Below are positions 1-10,812 of a DNA stretch of 64,000 nt, piece by piece. The stretch comes from Ampelocalamus luodianensis (Eukaryota > Streptophyta > Magnoliopsida > Poales > Poaceae). Below the pieces are notes generated by a model that was not told the origin of the DNA, did no database searches, and worked only from the letters and a program-made list of their open reading frames with translations. How positions within the stretch are numbered: the stretch's first letter is position 1; each line of letters opens with the position of its first letter. The translations under genes and the position numbers were made by a program. The stretch covers positions 13,548,626-13,612,625 of the forward strand of contig CM070624.1 in the NCBI GenBank assembly GCA_036346255.1, written 5' to 3'.

Positions 1-1512
1 ACATTCTTCAGGAACCACGACCCGGCTATCCGTGTTCTCGCTTTCAACGAAGCGAATGCCACGGAAGAACTTGATTGTTTCCGTCCGTCGCTATTGCGGT
101 CGATGTCGGCCCTTGTGCCGCGATCGAGAATGTGCTATCGATACACAAGGCGGGCGCGAGTCTTGGAATGCATTGATGCATGGACCAAGCGCAAAGAATG
201 CTCATTGTAGTACCCTCTTATTATGCCACCGGATGCGTGGCGTCTTGAATGTCGACATGAGTGCCGAGATTCTGTCTTGTATGACTCGGAGTTGCCGGGA
301 GGTTGTGGTAGGAATCCTCGAGCGTCTGCGAACCTTGATTCCATTGCCTTACGTTTTGCCCTCCAAGCCTTGACATAGCCGATAGTGTACTAGAACCTTG
401 CCTCAATGGCGAATGATGGATCGTGGCTCAAAATCTAGGTTATCCACGATCTCACCGTACATGAGATTGGCAATGAAGCTGATGACGAGTTCGGTGGGGT
501 GTGCTAACTTCGTGACGACGCATGTGTGAGGACCACTATGGAGCACTTTCGATGGGTGTCCCACTTGGTGAAATGCGTGCACGCGCCAAGGAATCCTCTA
601 TGTTTCACTTGACATCGTAGCATCTTGGGGTAGACTTGCGACGGTGAATGTCGTCGAGCCGACAATGCCCGAATTTGACCGCATCTTGCACGACCTCCTT
701 GCATTTGTACGTAGCTCCTAGTCGACCTCGCTCGTCGTACTCCCATGGTACATGGGAGCCTTAGTTAACGACGAGGTTCTCGAATCGGTATGTGTTCCAT
801 TCGGATGGAACCGCTTTCTTGTCCGCATCATCGTCGTCATCGAACCTTCATCTTGGACAACGCCATGTAATCTTGGTCTTGAGCTCCATCATTTCCACTA
901 GGTCTTCGGCTCCCCTCGTCGGCAAGCCCACTGCTTTGTCTCCTTGAATGAGGTAACTTCGGCGACATCGGCAACCTCTTGCCCATACGCCATTGTGTGC
1001 GGCGCGAGAGTCACCTATTTCTTCATAGGTGTCGACAACTCCTACTTGTTCGGCGCATATGCGAGTGGATTTGCAAGCGCTGGACGGAAGGACCAATTTC
1101 CATCCCCTCTCCCTCGCCATGCGTACATCGACCGCCATGAATTTGTTCCCTTTAGTTGCACTAACTCCCAATCGTGGTGTCTGCCGAAGCGCGAGGCGAC
1201 TCAATGTCGGATCGTGACATCACGGTCCACTTGGGCGTGTGGAACAACCACCGCATCACAGCGCCTATTGTGCGTTGGTCGGTCTTAGTAGGGAACGTCC
1301 GCGACCGAAATAACTCAAATCAATTCCTCGGGACCCTCCATAATAGTCCCTCGTAGTAGTAAATTTTGAAATTGACGACGGACATATTTGACGTCTTTGC
1401 GATGTGAAGAACATTTACACGATGAACTACATATGTGCAACGAATATCCACCAAAAAGTATGTAAAGCGGACTTCACTACGTAATGACACATCAAGAATC
1501 ATGTAATCCATT
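1..1512 (-). pseudogene. MULE (MuDR-type) transposase, decayed, C-terminus beyond window
   Basis: The minus strand shows the N-terminal and central parts of a Mutator-like transposase, the enzyme that cuts and pastes MULE elements. The first ATG at 1512 opens MDYMILDVSLRSEVRF followed by NFKIYYYEG, the usual start of grass MULE proteins. Further along are LMYGEIVDNLDFEPRSI and VKAWRAKRKAMESRF, the conserved stretch before the catalytic core. Near 150-50 come LCIDST, whose aspartate would be the first residue of the DDE triad, and ATDGNNQVLP. The motifs fall in different frames and stops interrupt them, so the copy cannot make a transposase. The rest of the core lies left of the window. Family assignment rests on remembered motifs, not a search. 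Confidence 0.75.
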
Positions 1513-1659
1513 ACATTAAGAAAATTACCGGAGGGTGGGCAACTAGGCGAGCAGTAGCGCTAGCTTTTCTCCTCCTCCTCTCTGTTGTGTCCTTCTCTTT
1601 TAGTTGAGTAAGACCGAGTCTGTGTGGAATTTCGACGGTTGCGGAGGATTTTGTAAGTC

Positions 1660-1765
1660 GGGGCACATCGCCGGTTTAATCGGTGATACCTTCCTGTCGC
1701 TTGATTGAATGGCGATACCTTCTGTCGCCGATCGAGTGGCGATACATACGTGAACCAAAGCAACT
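1660..1765. repeat. Cluster of short palindromes (TCGCC...GGCGA type), cluster A
   Basis: About three imperfect 25-bp palindromes occur in tandem. Each has arms of the TATCGCC / GGCGATA or TGTCGC / GGCGATA kind around a short TTGAA or TTTAA-like centre. The same motif recurs near 6.7-6.9 kb. The cluster lies just upstream of the transposase ATG (minus orientation), so it may sit in a promoter or leader of the MULE-related unit. Confidence 0.6.
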
Positions 1766-1866
1766 AGCGGTTCAAGCGGTAGCGAGGATTAATTTATCAA
1801 ATTGTTCGCGCTATTTGTTGTTGTGCATTGTTGGAAGATTTTTGGAGGGCGATTGAGGATTAATGA

Positions 1867-2745
1867 TTAAATGCGTACCAACGCGGTGATATTGAAATGC
1901 GTTAGAATGTTCGCACAACTCCGTTGGAGAACTTTGGGAAATGGCGCAACGATAACCACACGACATTTCATCAGGCAAGGAATTACATGACACGCAGGAC
2001 AACGGCGAGGGCGGTACACGCATGCCTTTAGGGAAATTGAAATACATGGGACATGTGGAGGAATAGGGTAGAACTCTTGAGTCGAGCGTGGCCATTTACC
2101 CTTGCGGGCGGCTCGGCGTTGTACTCCTCGCCTTGCGCCTTGGCTCTTGCCGCGATGGCCCTCTTTCGCTCCCTCTCGGCCTCCGTCGCCTCGCATGCTC
2201 ACGCTCCTGCTCCTCGCTGTTGCTGTCGCCTACCTTGCTCGGCTGCTCGACTTTCAACTCTTTGAGGCGCTTTCACGGGTCTCGATGTGCTCACTGGCCC
2301 GGCTCTTCCGTCTCGATGCGACCACATGTCGTAGGGGTGGATCTTGTCGTCGATCCACCGCCGGAAGTCGCATAGTCTTTGGCGGAGATGCGGTGGGTAA
2401 AGAGAGTTCGTTACCGTTTTCGAATAAAAAAGCATTGTACCATGAAATAGGGTTTCATTACCGGATGTCCATTGTTGCGATCAACGGCGTAGTTTGGCGG
2501 CACCAATAGCGGCGCCCAATGGTCCACTCATCGGTTGATTTGACACACTTACAAGCGTCCCTACACGGCATAGGGGTGCCACCTATCGGGGTCCTGCGGG
2601 GCGTTCGCGAGCATAGGAGGGTCGCGGTGGACCCGGTGTTGGGCGTACTACGGCGGCTTTCTCGAGATCCACGAGTTCGGAAAGGTTTGGTGTGTGAAAG
2701 GCTCCTGACTAGCGGCATGATAGCGGGCGGTGGTCTCATGGGGAG
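1867..2745 (-). pseudogene. GRF-type zinc-finger-like transposon ORF, decayed
   Basis: The minus strand carries pieces of a protein common in grass transposons that resembles the GRF zinc-finger family. TDEWTIGRRYWC (around 2560-2500) matches the Cys-rich domain, which in intact members is followed by a short aromatic-rich stretch. Another frame gives CDFRRWIDDKIHPYDMW (about 2370-2310), the typical W-I-D-x-K continuation. A highly charged Arg/Glu/Gln tail follows. The frame changes at least twice, so this is a relic. It lies between the mobile-domain ORF and the transposase on the same strand, which suggests one composite element. I am fairly sure of the GRF-like motif and less sure of its exact limits. 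Confidence 0.5.
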
Positions 2746-2892
2746 ACACCCAGTCCTTCAAAAGCTTGCGGATTTTCTCCTATTCCTTCTCCTTGTCCAT
2801 GTTTTCTACTTTGTGGTGCTTTGTTGTGGACTAGTTGGGCGAGTTCTGTTGTATTTATAGTTGGAGGATGGAGCCGTTCTTGGGCCTCTCGT

Positions 2893-3068
2893 GCCATCGT
2901 CCTAATAAACTAGGTCGTGTGGAGCCATCGTCTGAGCAGCTAGCAGTGTGGTCACATCGTCCTGAAAAGCTGGCTACTCTGGTGCCATCGTCCTGAAAAG
3001 CTAGCCCGTGTGGTCACATCGTCCTGAAAAGCTAGCCCGTGTGGTCACATCGTCCTGAAAAGCTACCT
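2893..3068. repeat. Tandem repeat, about 32-bp period
   Basis: Five to six copies of a 32-bp unit, with core CATCGTCCTGAAAAGCTAG followed by CCGTGTGGTCA. The last three copies are almost identical and the earlier ones diverge. The repeat lies between the GRF-like and mobile-domain ORFs. Confidence 0.8.
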
Positions 3069-3280
3069 TTCAAGGTCGATGCTACAAGACGGAGCAGCCT
3101 TTAAGGACTCCGTCAGCGCCCGTGTTGTCGCATCGCCCAAGAAACCTAGCTCGTTTTGTCACGTCGTTGCGAGCAGTTGGATCGTCAAACAAGCGACCCT
3201 ATTACTCATATTCAAAAGATGTCATAACAACGATTGGCATAATGAAAAAAATTACATAAAGGAAATCTAATGGCGTCCTC

Positions 3281-5800
3281 TTAGGTTGCACCGCGCGTCA
3301 CCGGGCCTGCTGTCAGTCGCAGCGAAATCGTCGGAGGGTCGGTACGACAACCCGACCCACACGAGTAGTCCGCGGTGGTGTAGCGATGGGTCGCTCTGCG
3401 TCGGTGATCTGCGTCGGTGATCTGCGCCGTCAGGTGCGTCGGTGATCTGCGTGGCTCGGGTCGCACTCGGCGCACCGTCTGGTGAGAAGCCTCCAAAGAA
3501 AGCTGCGTGTCACGCGGATCCTGAAGAAGTCCTCCATGGGTGCCGATAGTGCATCGCCGGCGAGAATGTATCGTCCTCCCAAGCCGTTCTGCGAAGAATT
3601 AGGTTACAAACACAAACATAGTCATGACTAAAAATGCGTTACGCATGCAAAGCGGAACTTACTGTTGGCCCAAAGATGTGCTCGGACGGCGGCATAGTCT
3701 GGCCCGTGCGGGTGGGCCGAGGACTGTGGATGAAGATCGTCGTTACAAACTTATGAGGTTGAAATGAAATGAAGAAGCGATGTCGGCGTCGTGTCGAACT
3801 CACCTCCCGCATGTCGGAGGTGCTCCCCACCTGCCGCGCCGAGCGTGCGCCCGCGTGCGGAGCAGGAGGCGTGTCCTACCACCTCGGTGACCCCTCGTCC
3901 TCGGGCTGCTCGGTCCACCGGTCGGTCGGCGTCGCGACGATCGCGATCGCGCTCCGCGTCTTCTTGCCTCCACGATCTGTGAAGGAGCCCTCGATCTCCC
4001 GACATTGCCATGTCTTTGCGAGTCTACCATCTCGGCGACTTCGGTGAAGATCTACGCGCGAGTAATCATCAAGTTGTACACGTAAGTATGTCAAATTAAA
4101 TATGAAATATGTAATATTGAGTACGTCGCTGCGGTGAAGCGGTCGGTGGGTGGGAATGCGTGTCGGACGTCGCGGCCACATGTTGGCGAGTCGACCACGA
4201 CCGGGCGCAGCGAGCCTCGTCGGTGAGTATCACTCCATGTAGTGCTCGTGCGTCTCGGGGTGGTAGGCCTCGTCGCAACCTCGGCGAGGGTCTCGTGCGG
4301 CGATCCACCGTCCACCCAAGGGGCCATCTGTCAGGCCGGACATCGTGCCACGAACTCCCTTCCTAGTGTACTGTGGGCGGCAAGAAAAATATTTGGTTGC
4401 GATGTAACACATATTATGCGGACATAAAAGTCAGCGGTGAACTTACGGCGTGTACGTGCGCCGCGCGCGCATCCCCAAGAAGTGGGACCTCTGTCGCGAG
4501 ACCGGTAGGGCGCAAGACCCGCGTATCGGTACTCCTCCACGAAGATGTCGTGCACCAAGGCACTCGCGTGTACGGACACGTAGTCTCGCGTGCGGCACGA
4601 CCGACAGAGCCGTTGGGCGCGCGACCACCCGATGCGTCAGCATGACGAGTCGGATGACGCGGTCATCGGTCGGTGATCGAACATCGCAGCGTACTCGGGT
4701 AGGAGCCTGCGAGGTGATCGGCGTGAAGGTGACTTTGTGCAATACAACACCGCAAACTAAGTACACGAAAATAACGATTGCAAAATGAAAATAACAAAAG
4801 ATTACGAAACTAACGTCGGCGGCACCACAAAGTGCCCATGGTTGGCGGTCGAGTCGTCTGCGGGGTGTACAAGCCGTCCCGTCTGTTGTCAAGTCCACAC
4901 GTGGTCGTCCGATCTGGAAGCGCTCCAACGACCACGGTGCGCGATAGGGCGGGCATCCCGAGAGGATCGAGCCGTCACGCCATGGCGGCACGCGCGTCGC
5001 CGCGGTGCGCGATGCGTCGCGCCGCGACCGCCGACCCCACGTCTTTGCGGGATCCGCTCGATTGGTGACTCGGCCACCTCCTACAGCGTGGCGGATGTAG
5101 TGCTTGTCCGCGCGCCGCGCGCGGGAGCTCGGGAACATCACCCACCGAACAACCACAGCGGTAGGCCTCGAAGTGCCTCGTAACGGCGACGGCGCTGCGT
5201 CGCGACCATGCGCTCGGTGCAAGAAGACACGTAGCGTCAACACGGTTCACAAGCGAATTATTCTGAGAAAAATAGTTCGAAAACACTTACGTGGCGGCGA
5301 GATCCGCCGGCGTCGGCGTGCGCGTTCTGCGAACTCGGCGTCGCCTTGCTGGCGGCGGATATTGCGGAACACGCCTAGGAGTCCGTGCGCCACGTGGCGG
5401 GGGCGTCGTGCGCCACCATCGGGCGCTGCGCGAGGCAACCCGGTCGGGTAGCTCACATCTGCGGCGTCGGCGTCATCTCCCGCGCGGGAGATGGGCGTGT
5501 GGGTCTCGGCCTCGGCCAGTCAACCAGCGCCGTCGATAGGGCACGCGCCGCGTGCAACGCGCCTGACGTCACGACCAACACGCTGGTCTGATCGTCATCC
5601 ACCGTCGCCTCCACCATCCTCGCGAGTGGAAGGAGGCTGCCGCTCTCAACTGCGTCCAAATGATTAAGCACAAGCGAGTCAACGCCAAAATAATCGAGGC
5701 CGGCATTGGCGCATGAAGGACACAACTTGACGTACCTCGGAATCCGGTCTCGGTGCGGCCTCCATGCCACGATGAAGTGCGTGGCAAACGCCCCAAGCTC
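3281..5800 (-). pseudogene. Plant mobile domain (PMD/MAIN-like) ORF of a transposon, decayed
   Basis: The minus strand shows fragments of the plant mobile domain found in MULE and Ty3-type elements and in the host MAIN/MAIL proteins. Near 5760-5650 a frame reads VWRPHRDR-like sequence then KLCPSCANAGLDYFGVDSL. Around 4560-4530 another reads ALVHDIFVEEY, the typical end of the domain, next to DDRVIRLVMLTHRVVARP (4690-4620). The pieces lie in several frames and are broken by stops and AT-rich, possibly intronic, stretches (4740-4800, 5240-5290). The 3' part (3281-3500) is Arg/Thr-rich and contains three copies of TCGGTGATCTGCG at about 3400-3450. PMD function is unknown. Assignment is by remembered motif only. 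Confidence 0.5.
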
Positions 5801-6195
5801 TATCGGCGCTGGCCCTCCGGAGGAACACGGTCGAGGCGGCTACGGTGACGCTGGTCAATCACGGGTCAAGAACCTCGTACTCACTCGCGTCGCCATACGA
5901 AAATGCAACAAGATAGAAAGTTCATATTTTTCCATGCATCTTTACATAGCCTATGTAGCAACTACAATTTTCTTTACAAATTTAATACATGTCATGCTAC
6001 TTTTCTAGTTAAGCGGTGTTTCGGCACTAACAAGATATTGACCGCAAGACTAACACAACTAATAACGTACTAACAAAATAATAACCGCGCACATATATTC
6101 TCATTGTTTTTAGACCTACACGGCTACTCAGTGTTTTCTCACAATTCAAAAATGTATCGTGCATTAATTATGTTACTACTGGTCAACAGCGCCAT

Positions 6196-6476
6196 ACTCA
6201 ATTCTATGTCGCTATTGTCGTAATTCTATGTCCAACTCAAAATATGTACTACAGTTCGGCTACATTTATGTAACCTACTCGATTCTATGTCGCTATTGTC
6301 GCATTTCTATGTCGCTACATAACTCAAAATATGTCTTGCAGATTCGACTAAATTTATGTGACCTACTCAATTCTATGTCGCTATAGTCGCAATTCTATGT
6401 CGCTACACAACTCAAAATATGTACTCTGATCCGACTACATGTATCTAACCTACTCAATTCTATGTCGCTATTGTGC
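6196..6476. repeat. Tandem repeat, 80-88 bp period
   Basis: About 3.3 copies of a unit beginning ACTCAATTCTATGTCGCTA start at roughly 6196, 6276, 6364 and 6451. Each unit also contains AACTCAAAATATGT and a TTCTATGTCG sub-repeat. The sequence is non-coding and AT-rich. Confidence 0.8.
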
Positions 6477-6715
6477 GTTTGCTAACCTACAAGGTTTGGG
6501 CGTAACATACGATTTGAGAAAAATTTACTCGCAACACGAGATGATCGATCAAAGCGATGTTTTATCAATCTCTCTCTGCGACAAACCGGCGGAGCTTCGC
6601 GCAATTTCTTCTCTCCTCTCCAATCTCTCTTGTTTTTTTCTGGAATTAAAATGAATTCTGGATTGATTTTCGGGATTTTATAGTAAATGTACATGCTTGA
6701 TTGAGCGGCGGCAGA

Positions 6716-6890
6716 ACCTATCGCCGATTCAAGCGGCGATAGCTACTATCGCCGATTCAAGCGGCGAGAAACTGCCCGCTTCTGTAGCGCTTGAATGGCG
6801 ATAAATAGCTAACGGCCATGAGTGGCGGCGAGTTCCTGTCGCCAGTTGAACCGGCGATAGGTTCCTGTCGCCAGTTCAACTGGCGACAGA
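6716..6890. repeat. Cluster of short palindromes, cluster B
   Basis: At least four palindromic units lie in 175 bp. The unit at 6718-6742 has perfect 9-bp arms, CTATCGCCG and CGGCGATAG, around a 7-base centre. The unit at 6865-6889 has 12-bp arms, CTGTCGCCAGTT and AACTGGCGACAG, around a single base. Those at about 6747-6768 and 6835-6861 are slightly imperfect. Degenerate half-units lie between them. The motif is shared with the cluster at 1.66-1.76 kb. Confidence 0.8.
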
Positions 6891-7037
6891 GACACATTTT
6901 TGTAATTGTTTTAAACGACTATTTATTTTTGTAAATATCTTTAAAAATAATAATATTTTTTAAAAAAATCCAAGAAATAGATCGCAAAATCTGATATATG
7001 TCACTCCAACGATATGTCACGTAGAATTTTAAAAGGA

Positions 7038-8354
7038 AATTGTCAAAATGTCATATTTTATACATTTTATTTAAAATACCATTAAGTGCGATATAATTGT
7101 CAAAATTTCAAATCTTATATTCGCATTTCGTTAATTTGCCATTTTCGAATATTTTATTCTTATTCCTGGTTTAATAACCCTGGCCCACATGTGAAATGTC
7201 CCTTTCCCTGTTTTTGCCTTTCTTTCTCCGTCCTCCCAATCCCAGCCCACCCATCTCCCACCGTCTCTCCTCACTCTCATCTGCTCCCGAACAAATTCAG
7301 CTCACCACCCTAGCGTCGAGCCCACGCGCCCAGCTCCAGCGCCCATCGTGGAGGCGCCGCCGACCGCTTCTACTGCCCCCCACCACGCCGCCACCTCCTC
7401 CGCAGTTAGCGATCGCGTGATCTCACCGGTGGCGGCCGGCGACCACGGCCACTGCGGAGAGACCAACCTCGAGCTTCATCGCCTCCACCGCCTTCCGCAT
7501 GTCGACAGCGCCTCCCAGTGCGTCCTCGAGTGCTTCTGCGGCAAGAGCTCGTCGAGAGAGGGTCCCGCGGCGGGCGCTGCCGTTGGCGGGCTGTCGGCTC
7601 CTCCCGGCCGACCATCTCCTCCCGGCACCATTGGCGACAAATCTAGCCTCTCCAGCGCCGCCATGTCGCCAATCCACGGTAGGGCACCAGTGAACAATTC
7701 AACAAATTGTGCCCGACTCAGCCTAGACAACCAACGACTTGAGCCGGGGAGGTAGCCGGAGAGGTGTTGGCGGAGAGGCGGCGCAGTCTGCGGTAGTAGG
7801 GCAGCCGGGGCGGGCGGAGAGGTTGTAGCCGGGAGGAGAGCGAGAGAGCATTGAGAGCGGAGGCCTTGGAGCGGGAGAGCGATCGGAGAGGAGGCGGCGA
7901 GAGGCGGCGCAGCGACACGGCCGGTGCAAGGATCGCGAGAGACACCCAACCAAGCGCAGCGCGGTCGGCGTCCTCGAACCGAGTGCGGCGACCGACCGAT
8001 CGGAGACCCTCGACTTGAAGACCACCAGCGCGAGCACGTCGTCGCTGACGGCGCCCACCGCCATCGGGACGAGGGGGAGGAGGAGGGATGCGGCGACGGT
8101 TGCCATTGGGGAGGAGGAAGGGATCATGGGATGTGGTTCTTGGAGGCGCATTGTGTACTTGGTGAATATAAGTCAGAGGGGCAGAACCAACATTTCACAT
8201 GTGGGCCAGGGCTATTAAACCCGAAATATGAATAAAATATTCAAAAAGGGCAAATTAACGAAATACAAATATAAGACGTGGCATTTTGACAATTTCATCA
8301 TACTTAATGGCATTTTAAAGAAGGCATAAGTAAAGTGTGGCATTTTGACAATTC
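7038..8354. mobile_element. Non-autonomous DNA transposon with ~160-bp terminal inverted repeats and captured gene sequence
   Basis: The left arm (about 7038-7198) and the right arm (about 8187-8354) are inverted copies of each other with scattered differences. Both contain GTCAAAAT, CCATTAAGT, TTTCGTTAATTTGCC, GAATATTTTATTC and CCCTGGCCCACATGTGAAAT. Between them lies GC-rich sequence derived from a plant receptor kinase. Long inverted repeats around gene sequence fit a Pack-MULE-like element, but I could not settle the exact ends or a 9-bp target duplication. Confidence 0.6.
7476..8121 (-). pseudogene. Captured LRR receptor-like kinase 5' fragment
   Basis: On the minus strand, from about 8103, the frame reads a signal-peptide-like Met-Ala-Thr-Val-Ala start followed by AVSDDVLALVVFKSRVSD. 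This is the LRRNT_2 cap that opens many plant leucine-rich-repeat receptor kinases. Further along are NLSARPG-like pieces and ELFTGALPWIGDMAALERLDLS, a recognisable LRR. The repeats are shortened and shifted between frames, and no transmembrane or kinase segment is present. Because the fragment lies wholly between inverted repeats, I read it as captured host sequence. It could still be transcribed from the element, but no intact protein is encoded. Confidence 0.6.
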
Positions 8355-8359
8355 TTCCA

Positions 8360-9035
8360 ATCTAAAATTAGATATATGTCACTCTAAAATTTAATTGCTC
8401 TGATGTATGCCTCTTTAGGACACTTTTACCCCTGACACTTCTTCTTTCTCCCATATTTTCTTCTTTCCCACCACCATCCTCAGCCTACGTTGTCGCCGTC
8501 GACACCCTCCTTCTCCCCGGTCGCTGCCAGTCCACGTCGTGCCCGTGGACACCCTCCTTCCCGTCACCACCACCAACCCACTCCTTATTCTCTTTTGTTG
8601 GCGTTCACTGCCAACCCGCTCCTCCTCCTCTGTCGTAGGTGTCCATCGTGTCTACACCCCTCCTCCCCTGCCGCTGCTAGCATCCGCCAGAGCCCATCGC
8701 CCCTCCTCCGCCATCGCCACGTCGACAAAGATTGATGAGGTGGAGGCCAGGCTGCATTGATGAAGGTCGAGTAGGTGGGGAGGATGAGGTGAGCTTGACG
8801 GTGACAAGCTCCTCTGGGAGTCGAGGAGCGGGAGCAGAGCGGGGGATGAGGAAGCCAAGGAGCTGGAGCGAAGCACCGTCGCCGCCACCGGTTATTGGGT
8901 CAACGAGATAATGGAGGAGAGGAAGAAGAAGAGCTCTAGGGCATAAGTGTCCTAGAGTGTCATATATCCAATTTCAGAATTTTGGATAGCATATCTCGAA
9001 ACACCATGTTTTGGAGTGACATGTTTCCAATTTGT
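8360..9035. mobile_element. Second short inverted-repeat element (MITE-like)
   Basis: Sequence near 8371-8435 (GATATATGTCACTCTAAAAT, then TAGGACACTTTTACCC) returns in inverted form at about 8940-9030 (GGGCATAAGTGTCCTA, then GTGTCATATATCC and GGAGTGACATGTTTCC). The interior is C/T-rich and then G/A-rich with no credible protein. A related GATATATGTCACTCCA also occurs at 6991, left of the neighbouring element, so the two may be nested. Ends are approximate. Confidence 0.45.
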
Positions 9036-10812
9036 CGAAATAGAATAGGCGTGTTGGGCGTATGTCATTGACAAGGATCCCGACGTGGGTGGTTTGGACT
9101 TTAGCACAATTGTTTTGGCTCAATATATGGGCTGCCCAGCCCAGGACAAGTCAAAACAAAGTAAGTTGAATTGTCTTTTTTTTTTTTAGGAAAGTTCAAC
9201 TTTCTGTTCAGAATGCGTTTTTTTGACATGTACATGGAACTACATACACTATCTGCACCACACAAAATGTATTGATATTCGTACCCCCTCTCCCCATCCA
9301 TTTTACAAAAAAAAAAAGCGTCCTTCTCTTCCTTCCACCTCCTCACCCCTCTCTCTCCCTTCTGCTCTACATTCCCCTCTTGCCAGCCACCGCCATTTTC
9401 AGACGTCTCTATCGACCTTGCCGTAAGCCACACGTCATCGCATTGGAGCCGGGGCCCGGGAGGGAAGGAGAGGGGGAGGAAGAGGTACCTGAGCCGCGCC
9501 GCTGTTCTCATTTGACCTGCGAGTCGCCGCATCGGAGCCGGGATGGAAGGAGAGGGTAAGGAAGAGAGGGGTGAGGATATGGAAGGAAGAAAAGGGCGCA
9601 CGCGCGGGGGGCGGGGGTTTGTAATGTATGTGTTACGTGACAGGTGAGTCTCAATGCACTTTGAGTGGCATAGATATATGTGGTTTTGATTTTTCGTTCC
9701 GTCGTTGATAAAACCTAGCCCAACAGTAAACAGTCGATAACGCCAAGTAAGATCTCTGCCTTGGCTAGTATTTTGTTCAAGTCTTATTCATGAATTATCT
9801 TTTGAGAACAGGTAAGGTTGGTTATCACAGTTATCTTTAATCTTCGACTCTCCGTAATAACCAAGAGCTCACCAGATCAAATTTCACTCCACCTGTCATG
9901 GACTTAGTGAGACTCAAACTGTGACCATCGCATCAATCATATAGCTGGTAGCGAGTCACTACTAACTAGTAAACTATGTCTAATGATGAGATAATCCTGA
10001 GTTCCTAACCAGAATCCCTCGCTACCAGGTCAGATAGATTCGAGCAAGACAAAGGCAGAATGGAAGAACAACCTAAAAGTGGGGGTACCTCCTCCTTATG
10101 TCTGTCCATTTGTTCGTGAAGATTTGCTACAACATGATCTAGGAAGGGAAAGTGTCTCCTCTCTTTCCAGCATCATGCAGATTTTCATTTGCTACTTCAA
10201 CATTCTGGCTACTCACGTAGTCGCGCTGATGACAACAATTTCTTGACGAAGACCATCCGTGAAACTGTCTTTGACTGACATAACAACGGAAAAAATGGAG
10301 GTGGCAGCATTCACATGGAAGGCTTATGATCCCAGTAGCCCACACAGCCAATACTGTCATACATTCCTCGTGTGAACAAACACGATATCAGGCCACTCAA
10401 GAAACAAGACACATTGTCACGAGCCCTGCGCTTCAACCAGGGCAAACAGACAGACCAACAAACAAACAGAAAAGAAAAGAAAAGCACAGGAGTGAAGCAG
10501 AGACCATGAGGGATCCAAAACCCTCGGTCCAATCAGCTTCCACATCGGATTCTCAGCCTCCAGCAAGCGCTCTCTCTCCTTTGGAGAGGGCGGCTACTCG
10601 GGCCAGCTCAGCAACCATCGACACATCATATAGCTACCATACGAGCTACACTAACACTACACATGAATGATCAGACCAAGCTGCATACCAAAAAAAAAAA
10701 ACAATTTGCTCCATCCATCCAATTATCAATAGGATGCCCGCCCGCCTTTGCGGGCTCACCTGGCAATTCGATCCCGGGCCGATAAAAACGTGGGCCCCCA
10801 CGGTCGGTGTCA
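9036..10812. other. Intergenic sequence including the expansin 3' flank
   Basis: No convincing gene is present. A CT-rich stretch (9290-9420) and short A-runs occur. The part right of about 10.1 kb may include the 3' UTR of the minus-strand beta-expansin, but I see no decisive polyadenylation signal. Confidence 0.5.

Noticed and set aside
32..373. Plus-strand open frame at the left edge
   Set aside because: It runs opposite to clear MULE transposase motifs on the minus strand, so it is a mirror frame.
4443..5243. 266-codon minus-strand frame
   Set aside because: It contains some PMD-like pieces but joins them with out-of-frame Arg-rich filler and AT-rich sequence. I treat it as part of a decayed ORF, not an intact gene.
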